Shown here one piece after another: positions 16,736 to 26,554 of a stretch of DNA of 64,000 nt. Each line of letters starts with the position of its first letter. The first letter of the stretch is position 1. Made by a program: the position numbers and the translations under genes. Source of the DNA: Psychrobacter maritimus (GTDB lineage: Bacteria > Pseudomonadota > Gammaproteobacteria > Pseudomonadales > Moraxellaceae); the NCBI RefSeq assembly GCF_904846345.1, contig NZ_CAJHAJ010000004.1:248001-312000 (forward strand), in the 5' to 3' direction. A model generated the notes under the pieces. It had not been told where the DNA came from. It saw only the letters and a list, made by a program, of their open reading frames with translations, and ran no database searches.

Positions 16736-17143
16736 CTATTTACACCACTGCTGCTCACAAGGGATGCCGTCATAGTTACCATCCATTTTTGTATTAGGAC
16801 AGTGTTGTAGGAAGTAGGTTGCTTCTGCGCATGAGGTCATCTGAGAGCAATGTTGCCTGCCATCACAAGAAAAGCTTGGTGCTGTTGGTTTAGGCGTTAA
16901 TACTGGTTGTGACGTTAATACGGGGTTTACTGCCTGAATTGATGTTGCATCTGAAGCTGTGCCTAAATCGACGTACGTTGGCGGTATGTCATCCAAGTCA
17001 GTCGAGGTGAAAGCAGCGGCAGCTGAAGTATCAGCTGCAACATCAGTGGTAGGATTGCTAGTCATGGTTTTAGGTTGCAACATCTTATAACCTACTAGTG
17101 CTAAAACCAGTAATAATACAAATATCACTATCTTTTGAATCAC
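16736..17143 (-). CDS. Excalibur calcium-binding domain protein
   Basis: A 135-residue protein with an N-terminal signal anchor (IVIFVLLLVLALVGYKML), a Thr/Ala/Pro-rich linker and a C-terminal Excalibur domain. In that domain, CDGRQHCSQMTSCAEA and the loop MDGNYDGIPCE carry the DxDxDGxxCE-type calcium site and four or more cysteines. Such domains occur on envelope or secreted proteins, often with nucleases; none is fused here. GTG 17143 is the start, with AGGTGG upstream. It is followed by the PaiB remnant. Confidence 0.88.
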   Translation of the reverse strand: MIQKIVIFVLLLVLALVGYKMLQPKTMTSNPTTDVAADTSAAAAFTSTDLDDIPPTYVDLGTASDATSIQAVNPVLTSQPVLTPKPTAPSFSCDGRQHCSQMTSCAEATYFLQHCPNTKMDGNYDGIPCEQQWCK

Positions 17144-17216
17144 GGCTTACCACCTAGTAATAATCACTACAAATGAATCAATGCTATAAGTGAATAGTCA
17201 TTATTGATGCACCAGA

Positions 17217-17245
17217 GGCGGTTTTCTAATTGCTAAAAAACCGCA
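17217..17245. terminator. Hairpin downstream of ilvA
   Basis: GCGGTTTT (17218-17225) pairs with AAAACCGC (17237-17244) about 30 bp past the ilvA stop. There is no clean T-run after it, so terminator function is tentative. Confidence 0.45.
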
Positions 17246-17275
17246 TTGATAAATGAAAGTTTACTTCTGCTTTGA

Positions 17276-18829
17276 TTATTTTAAAAACAACTGATAGCCA
17301 ATATTGTCATTGAGCATAGTGCAGTCGTAGCCGATATCAAGAAGCGCATCTTGTAGTTGGCGAGAGTTGCCCTCAGAGGCTTGCACACCGACCAGCACGC
17401 GACCTTCAGCAGCGCCATGATTGCGATAATGAAATAAGGTGATATTAAAGTCGTCGCCAAGTTTCTCTAAGAAAGTCAGCAATGCGCCCGGACGTTCAGG
17501 GAAAACTACGTTGAATAATTGCTCGTTTTCGACATGCGCATGACCACCGATCAGATAACGGATATGTGATTTGGCGATATCATCATCGGTTAAGTCGTGT
17601 GCTTCATAGCCATCGGCTGCCAATTGACTGCTAATCGTTTGACGCTCTTTGTCGCCTTCTTTTAGGGCGATACCGACAAAGATTGCTGCAGGTTCCATCG
17701 AATCTGGTGATTTTTTGCTATCGGCACGGTAGTTAAACTCGGTGATATTACGGCCATGTAAGCTACGGCAGAAGTTTAAGAAAGCGCCGGTTTGCTCAGG
17801 AATCGTCACGCCAAAGATGGCTTCTTTTTTCTCACCAATCTCAGTACGCTCGGCGATATAACGCAAGCGGTCAAAGTTCATATTGGCACCGCAAATGATA
17901 CCGACGCAGTTTTTACCTTGTAAGTTATGGGCTTCGATATATTTTTTCATGCCTGCAACGGACAAAGCGCCAGCAGGTTCAACGATACTGCGGTTTTCTT
18001 CAAAAACATCTTTCACCGCCGCGCAGACTTCGTCGTTGGTACAAGTGACCACTTCAGGCTCGACGACAGGACCTGATTTATCACTTTTTTGCATACGCAC
18101 AATATCAAAAGGTAGCTCGCCAATTTGAGCGACTGCAACACCATCGACAAACAGACCGACTTGCTTAAGCGTGACTCGCTCATTTGCTTCAAGTGCCGCT
18201 TTTAATGAAGCTGATTGGTCTGCTTCTACAGCGATGACTTTGACGTGCGGCGCGACCTCACCCAAGAATGCTGCGACGCCAGAAATCAAACCGCCACCAC
18301 CCACAGCAACGAATACATAATCCATGTTGCGCCATTGCTGGGTTAATTCCAGACCAATGGTGCCTTGTCCTGCAATGACCAATTCATCATCATAAGGCGG
18401 AATAAAGGTTAAACCCTCAGTCTCAGCGCGATTGATTGCATAACGGTTGGCTTCATCAAAGCTATCGCCATACAAATCAACATTACCGCCGAGTGCTCTA
18501 ACGGCATCTACTTTAATATCAGGGGTGGTGGTTGGCATGACGATGATGTTATTTAGGGCAAGCTTACGCGCTGAATAAGCAACGCCTTGGGCGTGGTTGC
18601 CCGCTGAGGCGCAAATGACGCCGCGCGCTTTTTGCTCATCGCTCAATTGGCTAATACGGTTATAAGCACCGCGTAATTTAAAAGATTTTACTGGTTGCAG
18701 GTCTTCGCGCTTAAATCGAATATCATTAGCAAAACGTTGGGTCAGCTTGGGTGCAGCTTCAAGTGGTGTTTGAATGGCAACGTCATAGACGGTGGCTTGC
18801 AAGATGGCTCGTACCCAATGTGACAGCAT
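17276..18829 (-). CDS. ilvA: Threonine ammonia-lyase, biosynthetic
   Basis: Converts threonine to 2-oxobutanoate, the first committed step to isoleucine. The PLP lysine lies in SFK51LRGAYN, and the phosphate loop is VGGGGLISG. Two C-terminal ACT-like regulatory regions (from ~325, with FPERPGALLTFLEKLG) mark the allosteric, isoleucine-inhibited biosynthetic form of ~515 residues. The frame begins earlier at 18871, but ATG 18829 with AGGA eight bases upstream gives the normal start MLSHWVRAIL. It is divergent from rpiA, as in several gammaproteobacteria. Confidence 0.96.
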   Translation of the reverse strand: MLSHWVRAILQATVYDVAIQTPLEAAPKLTQRFANDIRFKREDLQPVKSFKLRGAYNRISQLSDEQKARGVICASAGNHAQGVAYSARKLALNNIIVMPTTTPDIKVDAVRALGGNVDLYGDSFDEANRYAINRAETEGLTFIPPYDDELVIAGQGTIGLELTQQWRNMDYVFVAVGGGGLISGVAAFLGEVAPHVKVIAVEADQSASLKAALEANERVTLKQVGLFVDGVAVAQIGELPFDIVRMQKSDKSGPVVEPEVVTCTNDEVCAAVKDVFEENRSIVEPAGALSVAGMKKYIEAHNLQGKNCVGIICGANMNFDRLRYIAERTEIGEKKEAIFGVTIPEQTGAFLNFCRSLHGRNITEFNYRADSKKSPDSMEPAAIFVGIALKEGDKERQTISSQLAADGYEAHDLTDDDIAKSHIRYLIGGHAHVENEQLFNVVFPERPGALLTFLEKLGDDFNITLFHYRNHGAAEGRVLVGVQASEGNSRQLQDALLDIGYDCTMLNDNIGYQLFLK

Positions 18830-19199
18830 AATAATTCCTAAACAGAGTGAAGATGAATAAAAGAAGTGCAAATGGCTATAAAGTCAGTGTTTATAAATTA
18901 GCCGCTATAAATAACTATAAACCAGTATAGATCAGCACAAAAACGAAATAGATTAGCCTATGCTGATTTTCACTATCTTGCAAGACACAATTGCAAATTT
19001 TATAGGGAGTTTTTTTGAAGGTTAAAGGTCAAGCCATCAATACATTAAAGTAAGTATGGGCTCTGAGAAGGGGCAATGAGTATTTAGAATGGGTTTTACG
19101 CTAACATCGCCTAAAGCCATCGGTTATAATAAGCGCGCATTTTACCTCTTTTATCATTTTAGCTCTTTTAGAGTGAGACGTTTATTTTTCCAAGGATTT
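18830..19199. other. Intergenic region between divergent ilvA and rpiA
   Basis: About 370 bp with no convincing gene. The forward frame upstream of rpiA is open but codes nothing typical and lacks a ribosome site, so it is taken as leader. No attenuator-like structure was identified for ilvA. Confidence 0.6.
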
Positions 19200-19862
19200 A
19201 TGATGAGTGATCAGCAAGCACAAAAGCAAGCTGCAGCCAAAGCTGCCCTAAGCTATATTGAAGATGACATGATACTTGGAGTGGGGACGGGCAGTACGGT
19301 TAACTGTTTGATTGAGTTGTTGCCGACATTAAGGCTTGCTGGCGCGGTTGCAAGCTCACAGGTCACCGAAGATAAACTTCGTGCCCTTGGTATCGAAATT
19401 GTCGATTTAAACTTTGCCGGTCAGCTTGATGTCTATATCGATGGTGCTGATGAGGTAAATGAGCATTTGCAATTGATTAAAGGTGGCGGCGGCGCGCTCA
19501 CACGTGAAAAAATTGTCGCTGCAGCATCCAATAAGTTTATCTGTATGGTTGATGAAAGCAAAAGCGTTGAATGGTTGGGACGCGAATTTCCAGTACCGAT
19601 AGAGGTGCTGCCACAAGCGCGCTCGTATGTGGCAAGGCAATTAGCCCGTTTGGGCGCTGAGCCAGTATATCGTGAAGATTTCGTTACCGATTATGGCAAT
19701 GTGATTTTAGATACTTATGACTTAGATGTCAGTAACCCACTAGAGCTTGAGCAGCAATTAAACAATATCGTTGGGGTAGTCTGTAATGGTATCTTTGCTG
19801 CCAATCAAGCCGATGTCTTATTAAAAGCGGGCAGTAATGGAGTGATGACTTTAACGCGCTAA
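19200..19862 (+). CDS. rpiA: Ribose-5-phosphate isomerase A
   Basis: Interconverts ribose 5-phosphate and ribulose 5-phosphate in the non-oxidative pentose phosphate pathway. Family motifs are [20 protein letters not shown] with the catalytic Asp residues, and [14 protein letters not shown]. The product is 220 residues from ATG 19200, matching the usual length. The open frame begins 37 codons earlier, but AAGGA lies just before the tandem ATG ATG, so the start is at 19200 or 19203. A strong terminator follows, shared with the convergent argF. Confidence 0.96.
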   Translation: MMSDQQAQKQAAAKAALSYIEDDMILGVGTGSTVNCLIELLPTLRLAGAVASSQVTEDKLRALGIEIVDLNFAGQLDVYIDGADEVNEHLQLIKGGGGALTREKIVAAASNKFICMVDESKSVEWLGREFPVPIEVLPQARSYVARQLARLGAEPVYREDFVTDYGNVILDTYDLDVSNPLELEQQLNNIVGVVCNGIFAANQADVLLKAGSNGVMTLTR

Positions 19863-19921
19863 TGTATTATTGACAGAATTTAATGCTATAACTTATCGCT
19901 AAATAAAGCCGTAAACAATAA

Positions 19922-19958
19922 AAAGGCAGAGCACTATAAATATGCTCTGCCTTTTTTT
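19922..19958. terminator. Bidirectional terminator between rpiA and argF
   Basis: AAAGGCAGAGCATA-type arms (AAAAGGCAGAGCA with TGCTCTGCCTTTTTTT) form a 12-bp stem with flanking A and T runs, fit for both convergent genes. Confidence 0.9.
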
Positions 19959-20024
19959 GTACGTGTTATTTTTAGACGTGCTGGTTTATCAATATTTCAC
20001 GTTATGCTCTTTACCAGCCTGTTT

Positions 20025-20948
20025 TTAGGCAGGCAGCTTAATTTTGTCTTTTAATAAAAATTCCATCAAAGCTTTTTGCGCATGTAAGCGGTTTTCGGCT
20101 TCATGCCATACCACAGAGCGCGGATCATCTAGCATATCATGAGATATTTCCTCGCCGCGATGGGCTGGCAAGCAATGCATAAACACCACTTCAGGGTCGG
20201 CTTTATCGAGTAGTGATGGCGTCACTTGATAAGAAGCAAAGCGGCGCGCACGGGTATTTTGTTCAGACTCTTGCCCCATACTGGCCCAGACGTCGGTGAC
20301 AATTAAGTTTGAATCTTTCGCCGCTTCTTGGACGTTTTCAACGATACTGACACAATGCGAGAAGCGTTTCATCAGCTCAGGGTCAGGCTCAAAACCATAA
20401 GGGGCTGCTACACGTAGCTCAAAGCCAAACTGATTGGCCGCTTGCATGTAGGAGGCACACATATTGTTGCCATCACCAACCCAAGTGACGATTTTATTTT
20501 CGATACTACCGCGATGCTCATAATACGTCTGCATATCAGCAAGCAGCTGGCAGGGATGGAATTCGTCAGTGAGCGCGTTGATAATCGGTACACTGGAATA
20601 TTTCGCAAAGGTCTCAACTTTTTCGTGCCCAAAGGTGCGAATCATGATGATATCGACCATGCTCGAGATGACGCGAGCGGAATCTTCTAGAGGCTCACCA
20701 CGGCCAAGTTGGGTGTCATTTGGCGATAAAAAGATAGCATTACCGCCAAACTGACCCATGCCAGTCTCGAAGGAGATACGCGTACGGGTGGATGATTTCT
20801 CAAATATCATACCAAGCGTCCGACCAACAAAGGGCTGATATATCTCGCCGGCGTGTTGCATCTTACGCAGTTCGCTCGCGCGTTTGATTAAGTTTTCTAG
20901 TTCTTGTTTGGTTAAATCAGATAGGGTCAAAAAATGGCGCAAACTCAT
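20025..20948 (-). CDS. argF: Ornithine carbamoyltransferase
   Basis: Makes citrulline from ornithine and carbamoyl phosphate in arginine synthesis. Motifs are [10 protein letters not shown] (carbamoyl phosphate site), [11 protein letters not shown], the ornithine loop ending in VWASMGQE, and [11 protein letters not shown]. The length of 307 residues is standard for anabolic ArgF. It is a stand-alone gene with ~210 bp of non-coding DNA upstream, so regulation, for example by ArgR, would act there; no clear ARG box was identified. Confidence 0.97.
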   Translation of the reverse strand: MSLRHFLTLSDLTKQELENLIKRASELRKMQHAGEIYQPFVGRTLGMIFEKSSTRTRISFETGMGQFGGNAIFLSPNDTQLGRGEPLEDSARVISSMVDIIMIRTFGHEKVETFAKYSSVPIINALTDEFHPCQLLADMQTYYEHRGSIENKIVTWVGDGNNMCASYMQAANQFGFELRVAAPYGFEPDPELMKRFSHCVSIVENVQEAAKDSNLIVTDVWASMGQESEQNTRARRFASYQVTPSLLDKADPEVVFMHCLPAHRGEEISHDMLDDPRSVVWHEAENRLHAQKALMEFLLKDKIKLPA

Positions 20949-21161
20949 AGTAATCCTAGCAGTCGATCGCAGTCGATGAAAAATGATACGTTGTCATTTT
21001 TTAATAGCATCGCGTCAGTGCGTATACTGGTGTGACAACAAACTTTTAGTATAGCGCAATTGGGCTTAATGTAAATGTCCAATTTGCCGTGATTCAGCAG
21101 TGCTGCAGTGTTGCATTGCTTCATTCTTCTCTCAAACCATCATTACATTAAACTCTATTAA

Positions 21162-22286
21162 TTATGATTTTGCTATGGTCCGATTTGGACGAGCGCTTAG
21201 GCGGCATAGCAACTCATAGCTAATGGTCTCAGCATGGGCGGCGACTTCATCGACGTGCGGCGCATCACCCCAAAGTATCACTTTACTATCTAAAGCCACG
21301 CTTTCTGGAACAGTGCTGACATCAATGACGATCATATCCATCGCCACTCGTCCGACTACCGCGCATGGATAGCTTTGACGATTTATAGCATCAATAACAG
21401 AAACATAAGCGTTGTCACTCACCACCCGTGGATAGCCATCACCATAACCGATACTAACCAAAGCCGTTTTGGTATCTTGCATCGCAGTCCAGCGGCTGCC
21501 ATAACCAATACTATCACCGGCGTTGACCGTTTGTAGAGCGATAATCTGCGCGCTAAATTCCATCGCTGGCTGTAAGTCCAAATCACGCGCACTTTTATCA
21601 ATAACAGGCGTACTCCCGTAGAGCATGATGCCCGGACGTACCCAATCGTGATGATGCTCGGGGAAATTGACGATACCCGCTGAGTTGCACAATGAGCCTT
21701 TTACATCGCTACTCACCGTTTCTTTTAGGGTCTGCAGCATGTCGTTAAAGCGCTGGATTTGAATGGCGTTTAGAGGATGAGCGCGGTCATCGGCATTGGC
21801 AAAGTGAGTGGTCAAAACCAACTGATAACCGGCTTCATGCAGACGTTTGGCTGCTGGAATAAGGGTTTGGTCATTAAACCCTAAGCGGTTCATGCCAGTA
21901 TTGTATTTAAGCCAAACCACACGGGTGGCACTGGTAGCAGGTGGGGTGTTTTCTAATGCCCATATTAATTGCGGCTCATGATGAATCACGCAGCTAATAT
22001 CATGCTCTATCGCCAGCTGCCATTCATCTTTAGTAAATGCGCCTTCGATTAGACCAATGGTTTTATCCCAACCCAATTGACGAGCTTCCAAGGCTTCTAT
22101 CAAGGTGGCGACGCCGATACCATCTGCCTGTGGTTTAGCTTGCTGTAATGCTGGCAGGATAGCGGCTACGCCATGACCATAGGCATTGGCTTTAACCATA
22201 GCAAGGACTTTAGCCGTCGGTGCCAGTTTTTTAACTTGAGCCAAATTATGGGTAATGGCAGCTGGTTTGATTGTGATGGTGCGCAT
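21162..22286 (-). CDS. alr: Alanine racemase
   Basis: PLP enzyme that makes D-alanine for peptidoglycan. The PLP lysine is K32 in MVKANAYGHG, the second catalytic residue lies in the SIGYGSRW segment, and MALDMIVID-like VAMDMIVID and ISYELLCRLSARPNR close the C-terminal barrel. The frame extends 19 codons upstream, but ATG 22286 is preceded by GAAGG at good spacing. It follows dnaB on the same strand, the common dnaB-alr order in gammaproteobacteria. Confidence 0.96.
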   Translation of the reverse strand: MRTITIKPAAITHNLAQVKKLAPTAKVLAMVKANAYGHGVAAILPALQQAKPQADGIGVATLIEALEARQLGWDKTIGLIEGAFTKDEWQLAIEHDISCVIHHEPQLIWALENTPPATSATRVVWLKYNTGMNRLGFNDQTLIPAAKRLHEAGYQLVLTTHFANADDRAHPLNAIQIQRFNDMLQTLKETVSSDVKGSLCNSAGIVNFPEHHHDWVRPGIMLYGSTPVIDKSARDLDLQPAMEFSAQIIALQTVNAGDSIGYGSRWTAMQDTKTALVSIGYGDGYPRVVSDNAYVSVIDAINRQSYPCAVVGRVAMDMIVIDVSTVPESVALDSKVILWGDAPHVDEVAAHAETISYELLCRLSARPNRTIAKS

Positions 22287-22375
22287 AATTGCCTTCTTTA
22301 TTAGCAAAGTTATTTTTATTAGTAAAACGGTTTCATTAAACAAATGGTGTTATTAGTCATGTGGTAAAGCAATAA

Positions 22376-22414
22376 AGCCAGTACGTCATCAACTGAGCTG
22401 ATGACGCACTGGCT
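22376..22414. terminator. Strong hairpin between dnaB and alr
   Basis: AGCCAGT-CGTCATCA pairs with TGATGACG-ACTGGCT around a short loop; T-runs are on the plus side (ATTTTTT) and weaker ones on the minus side (TTTATT). It separates dnaB from alr, so the two are probably not a simple operon. Confidence 0.75.
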
Positions 22415-22477
22415 ATTTTTTATTGATAATCGCTTATTAAGCGTATCGTTCGTTTTGTTTATTACTTATCAAGCTCA

Positions 22478-23881
22478 TTACTCATCATTTTCAAAGCTGA
22501 CGTTTTGATAATATTCTGGCGTCAGGTTGATAAAGCGGGTAAATTGCCCTTCAAAACCCAAGCGTATGGTGCCGATAGGGCCATTACGCTGTTTACCAAT
22601 AATGATTTCAGCCACGCCTTTGTGGTCTGAGTTTTCATTATAAACCTCATCGCGATAAATAAACATAATCAAATCGGCATCCTGCTCAATCGCACCCGAT
22701 TCACGCAAATCCGACATGATAGGGCGCTTATTAGGACGGTTCTCTAGACTACGGTTAAGCTGCGATAAGGCAATAACCGGACATTCAAGCTCACGAGCCA
22801 AAGCTTTTAAGCTACGAGAAATCTCGGAGATTTCTCCAACACGGTTGCCATCAAGATTAGGCACTTTCATCAGCTGTAGATAATCGACAATGATAGCGCC
22901 AAGTTTGCCATCATGATTTTTAGCGATACGGCGGCAGCGCGAACGTAGCTCAGAGGGCGGCAGGGCAGTACTGTCATCAATGTATAAATGCTTAGACTGC
23001 AAATGCTGAATGGCGTTCATCATTTTTGCCCATTCATCTTCATTCATTTGCCCAGAACGCAGGTGCGTCTGATTAATCGCGCCCCATGAAGATAGCAAAC
23101 GCATGACGATAGATTCTGCTGGCATCTCCATCGAAAACACTACCACGGGTAAATCTTCGTTAAATAAAATCCCTTCTGCTAAGTTCATCGCAAAAGTGGT
23201 TTTACCCATAGAAGGACGTGCGGCGACGATAATTAAATCGCCTGCCTGCAAGCCCTGGGTTTTGTTGTTTAGCTCGACGAATGGGGTTTGCAAACCTATC
23301 ATGCCGTCAGGATTGGATTTTAATTCTTGGATTTTATCAATAACATTGGTCAATACCGAGGTAATGCCAACAGGGCCACGCTGTTCTGCGCGTTTGTTAT
23401 GTTGCTCATTAATACTAAATATTTTTGCCTCAACATTGTCCAAGATATCGCTTACCGTTTGGTCTTTGGGATTATAGGCAAGGGTCAGCATGTCATTGCC
23501 AGTAGTAATCAGCTGGCGTAAGGTCGATAGCTCGCGCACGCGCTGCGCATAAGCGGTGAGGTTAAACAAGGTGGCGGGACTTTGACTTAAAATATCGGCT
23601 AAGTAGCTGTCACCACCGGCACCTTTGAGTAGTTTTTGTGCTTCTAACCAGTCATGTACCATGACCGTATCATAAGGCTCGTTGACCGCCGCCAAATGCG
23701 CAATAGCATCAAAAATATACTGATGTCGCCCTGCATAAAAGTCGTCTTTGGTGACGATATCTGCAATCTTATCGTATGCCTCTTCGATACTCATCAAAGA
23801 CGCTAGCAAGGCCTTTTCAATATCGATATTGTGCGGCGGTGTTTGATTGAGTAAGTCGTCGGTTTTTTCGTTGTCTGCCAT
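22478..23881 (-). CDS. dnaB: Replicative DNA helicase DnaB
   Basis: Hexameric helicase that unwinds DNA at the fork. The N-terminal primase-interacting domain (~20-120) reads DIEKALLASLM; the RecA-like domain has Walker A ARPSMGKTTFA (~residue 215), VFSMEMPAESIVMRLLSS, Walker B IIVDYLQLM, and RDEVYNENS near the end. At 467 residues it is full length with no intein. ATG 23881 opens MADNEKTDDLL. It is divergent from pdxA. Confidence 0.97.
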   Translation of the reverse strand: MADNEKTDDLLNQTPPHNIDIEKALLASLMSIEEAYDKIADIVTKDDFYAGRHQYIFDAIAHLAAVNEPYDTVMVHDWLEAQKLLKGAGGDSYLADILSQSPATLFNLTAYAQRVRELSTLRQLITTGNDMLTLAYNPKDQTVSDILDNVEAKIFSINEQHNKRAEQRGPVGITSVLTNVIDKIQELKSNPDGMIGLQTPFVELNNKTQGLQAGDLIIVAARPSMGKTTFAMNLAEGILFNEDLPVVVFSMEMPAESIVMRLLSSWGAINQTHLRSGQMNEDEWAKMMNAIQHLQSKHLYIDDSTALPPSELRSRCRRIAKNHDGKLGAIIVDYLQLMKVPNLDGNRVGEISEISRSLKALARELECPVIALSQLNRSLENRPNKRPIMSDLRESGAIEQDADLIMFIYRDEVYNENSDHKGVAEIIIGKQRNGPIGTIRLGFEGQFTRFINLTPEYYQNVSFENDE

Positions 23882-24229
23882 GGATGCCTAATGTGTCAAA
23901 AGTCGGTATAAAATTAAGTATATAAGAGATTATAAATAGCGGTGTGCTATCAGTATTTATTTTAATAGTGATACAGCCAAGCAAGCGCGACATACCTCTA
24001 CGAGAGAAGTACCAAAAGGTGGTCTCAGCGCTTGCTGGTAAATGCTACAATGAAAGGCGAAAGTTTAACACATTCTACCGTTTTTTCGGCTGCTATAAGT
24101 AACTATCTATAAAAATGCCATCTGCTATGACATAAAGTTTGCGATGTCTTAGACCATCTTAAACGCTCGTTTTTATAATAATAAATACAATAAAATCATA
24201 TTCTTAATATCAAACTAGGATATTTTACT
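23882..24229. other. Intergenic region between divergent dnaB and pdxA, with a foldable segment
   Basis: About 350 bp without a gene. An inverted repeat GCAAGCGC (23981-23988) with GCGCTTGC (24028-24035), extendable by CCA/TGG across one bulged base, encloses two smaller stems (CTCT/AGAG and ACC/GGT). This looks like a three-way junction. Read on the minus strand it would sit in the leader of dnaB. Confidence 0.5.
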
Positions 24230-25327
24230 ATGCAAAAAAGACTACCATTATTAATCACAACCGGTGAGCCTACTGGTATTGGGATGGATGTTGTGCTGCT
24301 ATTAGCAGCTGAGGGTAAATTGCAAGATTTTAAACGCCCAATCTGGGTTACTGCCGATAGCACAGCGATGCAAAAGCGCGCTGATATGCTGGTAACAGCA
24401 GGCGTGCTCGAGAGCTGTCCATTTTGGCAAGCTGTCGATTTAGACATCGCAGCCGATGACTTTTTAGAGCAGATGTCACAGCAAACTATTGATGACAATA
24501 ATAATGACAATCATGTTTTTATCCTGCTGAATACCCCTTGTGCTGAACCAGTTGTCTGCGGAAAAATTAATACTCGTAATTCGGCCATGGTTGCCAAGCA
24601 ATTGGACATCGCCCATCAGTTAGCAACCAACAAAACAGTTGCTGCTATCGTCACAGGGCCATTGCAAAAATCTGCACTGATAGATGCTGATATTAAACTG
24701 CTCGATGGCACCATGTTTAGTGGTCATACTGAGTTTTTTATGCAGCAAAGTGGCTGTGAGAAAGTCGTGATGATGCTCGCCAATCAAGCCATGAAAGTGG
24801 CGCTTGTTACCACACATTTAGCATTGAAAGACATACCTACTGCTATCACCGCTGATAATGTACGCCAAACGGTGCAAATTGTCATTGACGATATGCGCGA
24901 GAAATTTGGTTTAACGCAGCCGCGTATACTAGTCTGCGGTCTTAATCCACATGCAGGCGAGGGCGGACATTTAGGCGTCGAGGAGATTGAAATTATCAAT
25001 CCCGTATTGCGTGAGTTTGTTGATGCGGGCGTCGATATATCAGAGGCGATGCCAGCAGATACGTTATTTACACCCAGACATTTGGCGAATTGCGATGCGG
25101 TGATTGCTATGTATCATGATCAGGGTTTGCCAGTGCTTAAATCGCATGGTTTTGGTGATACGGTGAATCTTACCTTGGGGTTGCCGTATATTCGAACATC
25201 CGTCGATCACGGTACGGCGCTTGATTTAGCAGGGCGCGACGGCGCAAGTGCGACCAGCTTATACCAAGCACTATTGATGGCCAATGAGATGGCGGATAAA
25301 TCGCTTATTAATAGATCTCTTATATAA
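24230..25327 (+). CDS. pdxA: 4-hydroxythreonine-4-phosphate dehydrogenase
   Basis: Pyridoxal 5'-phosphate synthesis enzyme that oxidises 4-phosphohydroxythreonine. Motifs are ITTGEPTGIGMDV, the metal-site segments SGHTEFF, NPHAGEGGHLG, MYHDQGLPVLKSHGFGDTVN and the closing TSVDHGTALDLAG. At 365 residues it is slightly longer than usual because of an insertion around residues 85-105. In E. coli the order is pdxA-rsmA-apaG-apaH; here rsmA comes next on the same strand only after ~2 kb of accessory DNA. Confidence 0.95.
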   Translation: MQKRLPLLITTGEPTGIGMDVVLLLAAEGKLQDFKRPIWVTADSTAMQKRADMLVTAGVLESCPFWQAVDLDIAADDFLEQMSQQTIDDNNNDNHVFILLNTPCAEPVVCGKINTRNSAMVAKQLDIAHQLATNKTVAAIVTGPLQKSALIDADIKLLDGTMFSGHTEFFMQQSGCEKVVMMLANQAMKVALVTTHLALKDIPTAITADNVRQTVQIVIDDMREKFGLTQPRILVCGLNPHAGEGGHLGVEEIEIINPVLREFVDAGVDISEAMPADTLFTPRHLANCDAVIAMYHDQGLPVLKSHGFGDTVNLTLGLPYIRTSVDHGTALDLAGRDGASATSLYQALLMANEMADKSLINRSLI

Positions 25328-25432
25328 AACTGCTACACTCGAAGTGTGTCACGCAGTATTGGGTAACTTTGTTGTGAATGATGGCTATTTATGAATCATC
25401 AAACACGGTCTAATATAAGTGGTTCCACTATA

Positions 25433-25498
25433 GCAGTCTGTTTTAAGTGGTCTATTAATAGGTTTGAAGGGTGAAATAGCTGGTTCCGCTAGGGTATA
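25433..25498. repeat. Left border repeat, copy 1
   Basis: A 66-bp block that begins GCAGTCTGTTTTAAGTGG and ends GGTTCCGCTAGGGTATA. The same block with small changes recurs at 29211-29277. Start and end are nearly identical while the ~20 bp in the middle differ. It lies just before the first accessory gene, with AGTGGTTCCACTATA directly upstream. Confidence 0.75.
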
Positions 25499-25521
25499 CG
25501 CTATATAAATAGGAGAATAAA

Positions 25522-26052
25522 TTGTTAAAGTTCAAAAGTATTAGCAATGATAATAAAATAGTTTCCATCGAATTTGATGACTATATTCCCTTTGATATAA
25601 ATATCGGCAAGCCAAACTTTCAAAAATCATATTTTAGATACGGTGATGGAAAAAGGTCATTGCTCGAAATTGGAGTTAATGCGGAAGAGGGTGTAATGAG
25701 CAGTTGTACCTTGACAGTGATTAAAAGAGAAAATATTAAGAGACTTAATAGTTCTTTTAAAATTCCTGACTATTCACTGACTAAAGGTATTGTAATTTTT
25801 GATATTACAAAATCAAATAAGTGCTTAGATAGCTCTTTTATAGATACTCTTGATTCAGATCTTTATCTCGATTTAGGAAATAACTATATATCTGTAAGGT
25901 TTTCAATTAGTTATTGCAAAGTGGAGTCGTATATTATAAATGATAGATTAGTAGTAGGTTTTAATAATAGTAAAGAGTTATGTATCATAGCTATGACTCA
26001 ATTATCTTTATCTGAAATAGAGAAAATTAAAGCCAGCACTGGATTAATATGA
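25522..26052 (+). CDS. Unknown protein in AT-rich accessory region
   Basis: A 176-residue protein not recognised. It starts at TTG 25522, supported by AGGAG seven bases upstream. The sequence is soluble in character, with alternating beta-type stretches (VSIEFDDYIPFDI, VIFDITKSNKC, ISVRFSISYCKVES) and no signal peptide or membrane helix. Codon use is strikingly AT-rich compared with pdxA and rsmA on either side, consistent with horizontal acquisition. It forms a two-gene unit with the gene 16 bp downstream. Small, beta-rich, poorly conserved proteins in such islands are often immunity proteins, but that is a guess. Confidence 0.75.
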   Translation: MLKFKSISNDNKIVSIEFDDYIPFDINIGKPNFQKSYFRYGDGKRSLLEIGVNAEEGVMSSCTLTVIKRENIKRLNSSFKIPDYSLTKGIVIFDITKSNKCLDSSFIDTLDSDLYLDLGNNYISVRFSISYCKVESYIINDRLVVGFNNSKELCIIAMTQLSLSEIEKIKASTGLI

Positions 26053-26068
26053 CATTTAGGGCAAAGCT

Positions 26069-26554
26069 ATGATTTACACCAATCTACTGATGAAAGAGTT
26101 TTTAGATATTAATGAAAGTGAAATACGAGAAGGCACATTAGATAAGGAGTTAGACCTTATCTTAAAAGAAGGGTTTTTACCGATAGGTGACTGCGTTTTT
26201 CTAGAAAAAACATTCCCTTCAAGCTATGCTCGCTGTTCAATTAAAAAACATGAGATTGAAAGAGAGTTTACTGATTTTTCGGGTTATGAAGTTTCGACCA
26301 ATAGGTTTCATATTGAAGATTTTACAGACCAAGATCCGTTTATCCAGTCCATCATATTTTCTAATAAATTCAAGAAAAAGTGGCTTATGTATTTCCCTTT
26401 AGAGAGCGTTAATATAACAATAGGTTTTCAAAATGATGAGATTGGGAGTTTTGCAACTTTCACTTTTCACAAGAATAGGAACGGTGAGGTAGTGCATGAT
26501 CTCAATAGCCTTGAATTATATGATCAGCCTATATACGTTGAAGTTCTATCTTGA
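26069..26554 (+). CDS. Unknown protein, second gene of an accessory pair
   Basis: A 161-residue protein not recognised. It has an acidic N-terminus (FLDINESEIREGTLDKELD), a CSIKKHEIEREF segment and a beta-type C-terminal half (LESVNITIGFQNDEIGSFATFTFH). There is no signal peptide or membrane helix. AGGG precedes the ATG, and the start is 16 bp after the upstream stop, so the two are co-transcribed. Codon use is AT-rich. The right border repeat begins directly after its stop codon, so the cassette ends exactly at the gene. Function unknown. Confidence 0.75.
   Translation: MIYTNLLMKEFLDINESEIREGTLDKELDLILKEGFLPIGDCVFLEKTFPSSYARCSIKKHEIEREFTDFSGYEVSTNRFHIEDFTDQDPFIQSIIFSNKFKKKWLMYFPLESVNITIGFQNDEIGSFATFTFHKNRNGEVVHDLNSLELYDQPIYVEVLS

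Noticed and set aside
19089..19199. 37-codon N-terminal extension of rpiA
   Set aside because: The normal RpiA start with AAGGA upstream is at 19200, and the extension is unlike any RpiA.
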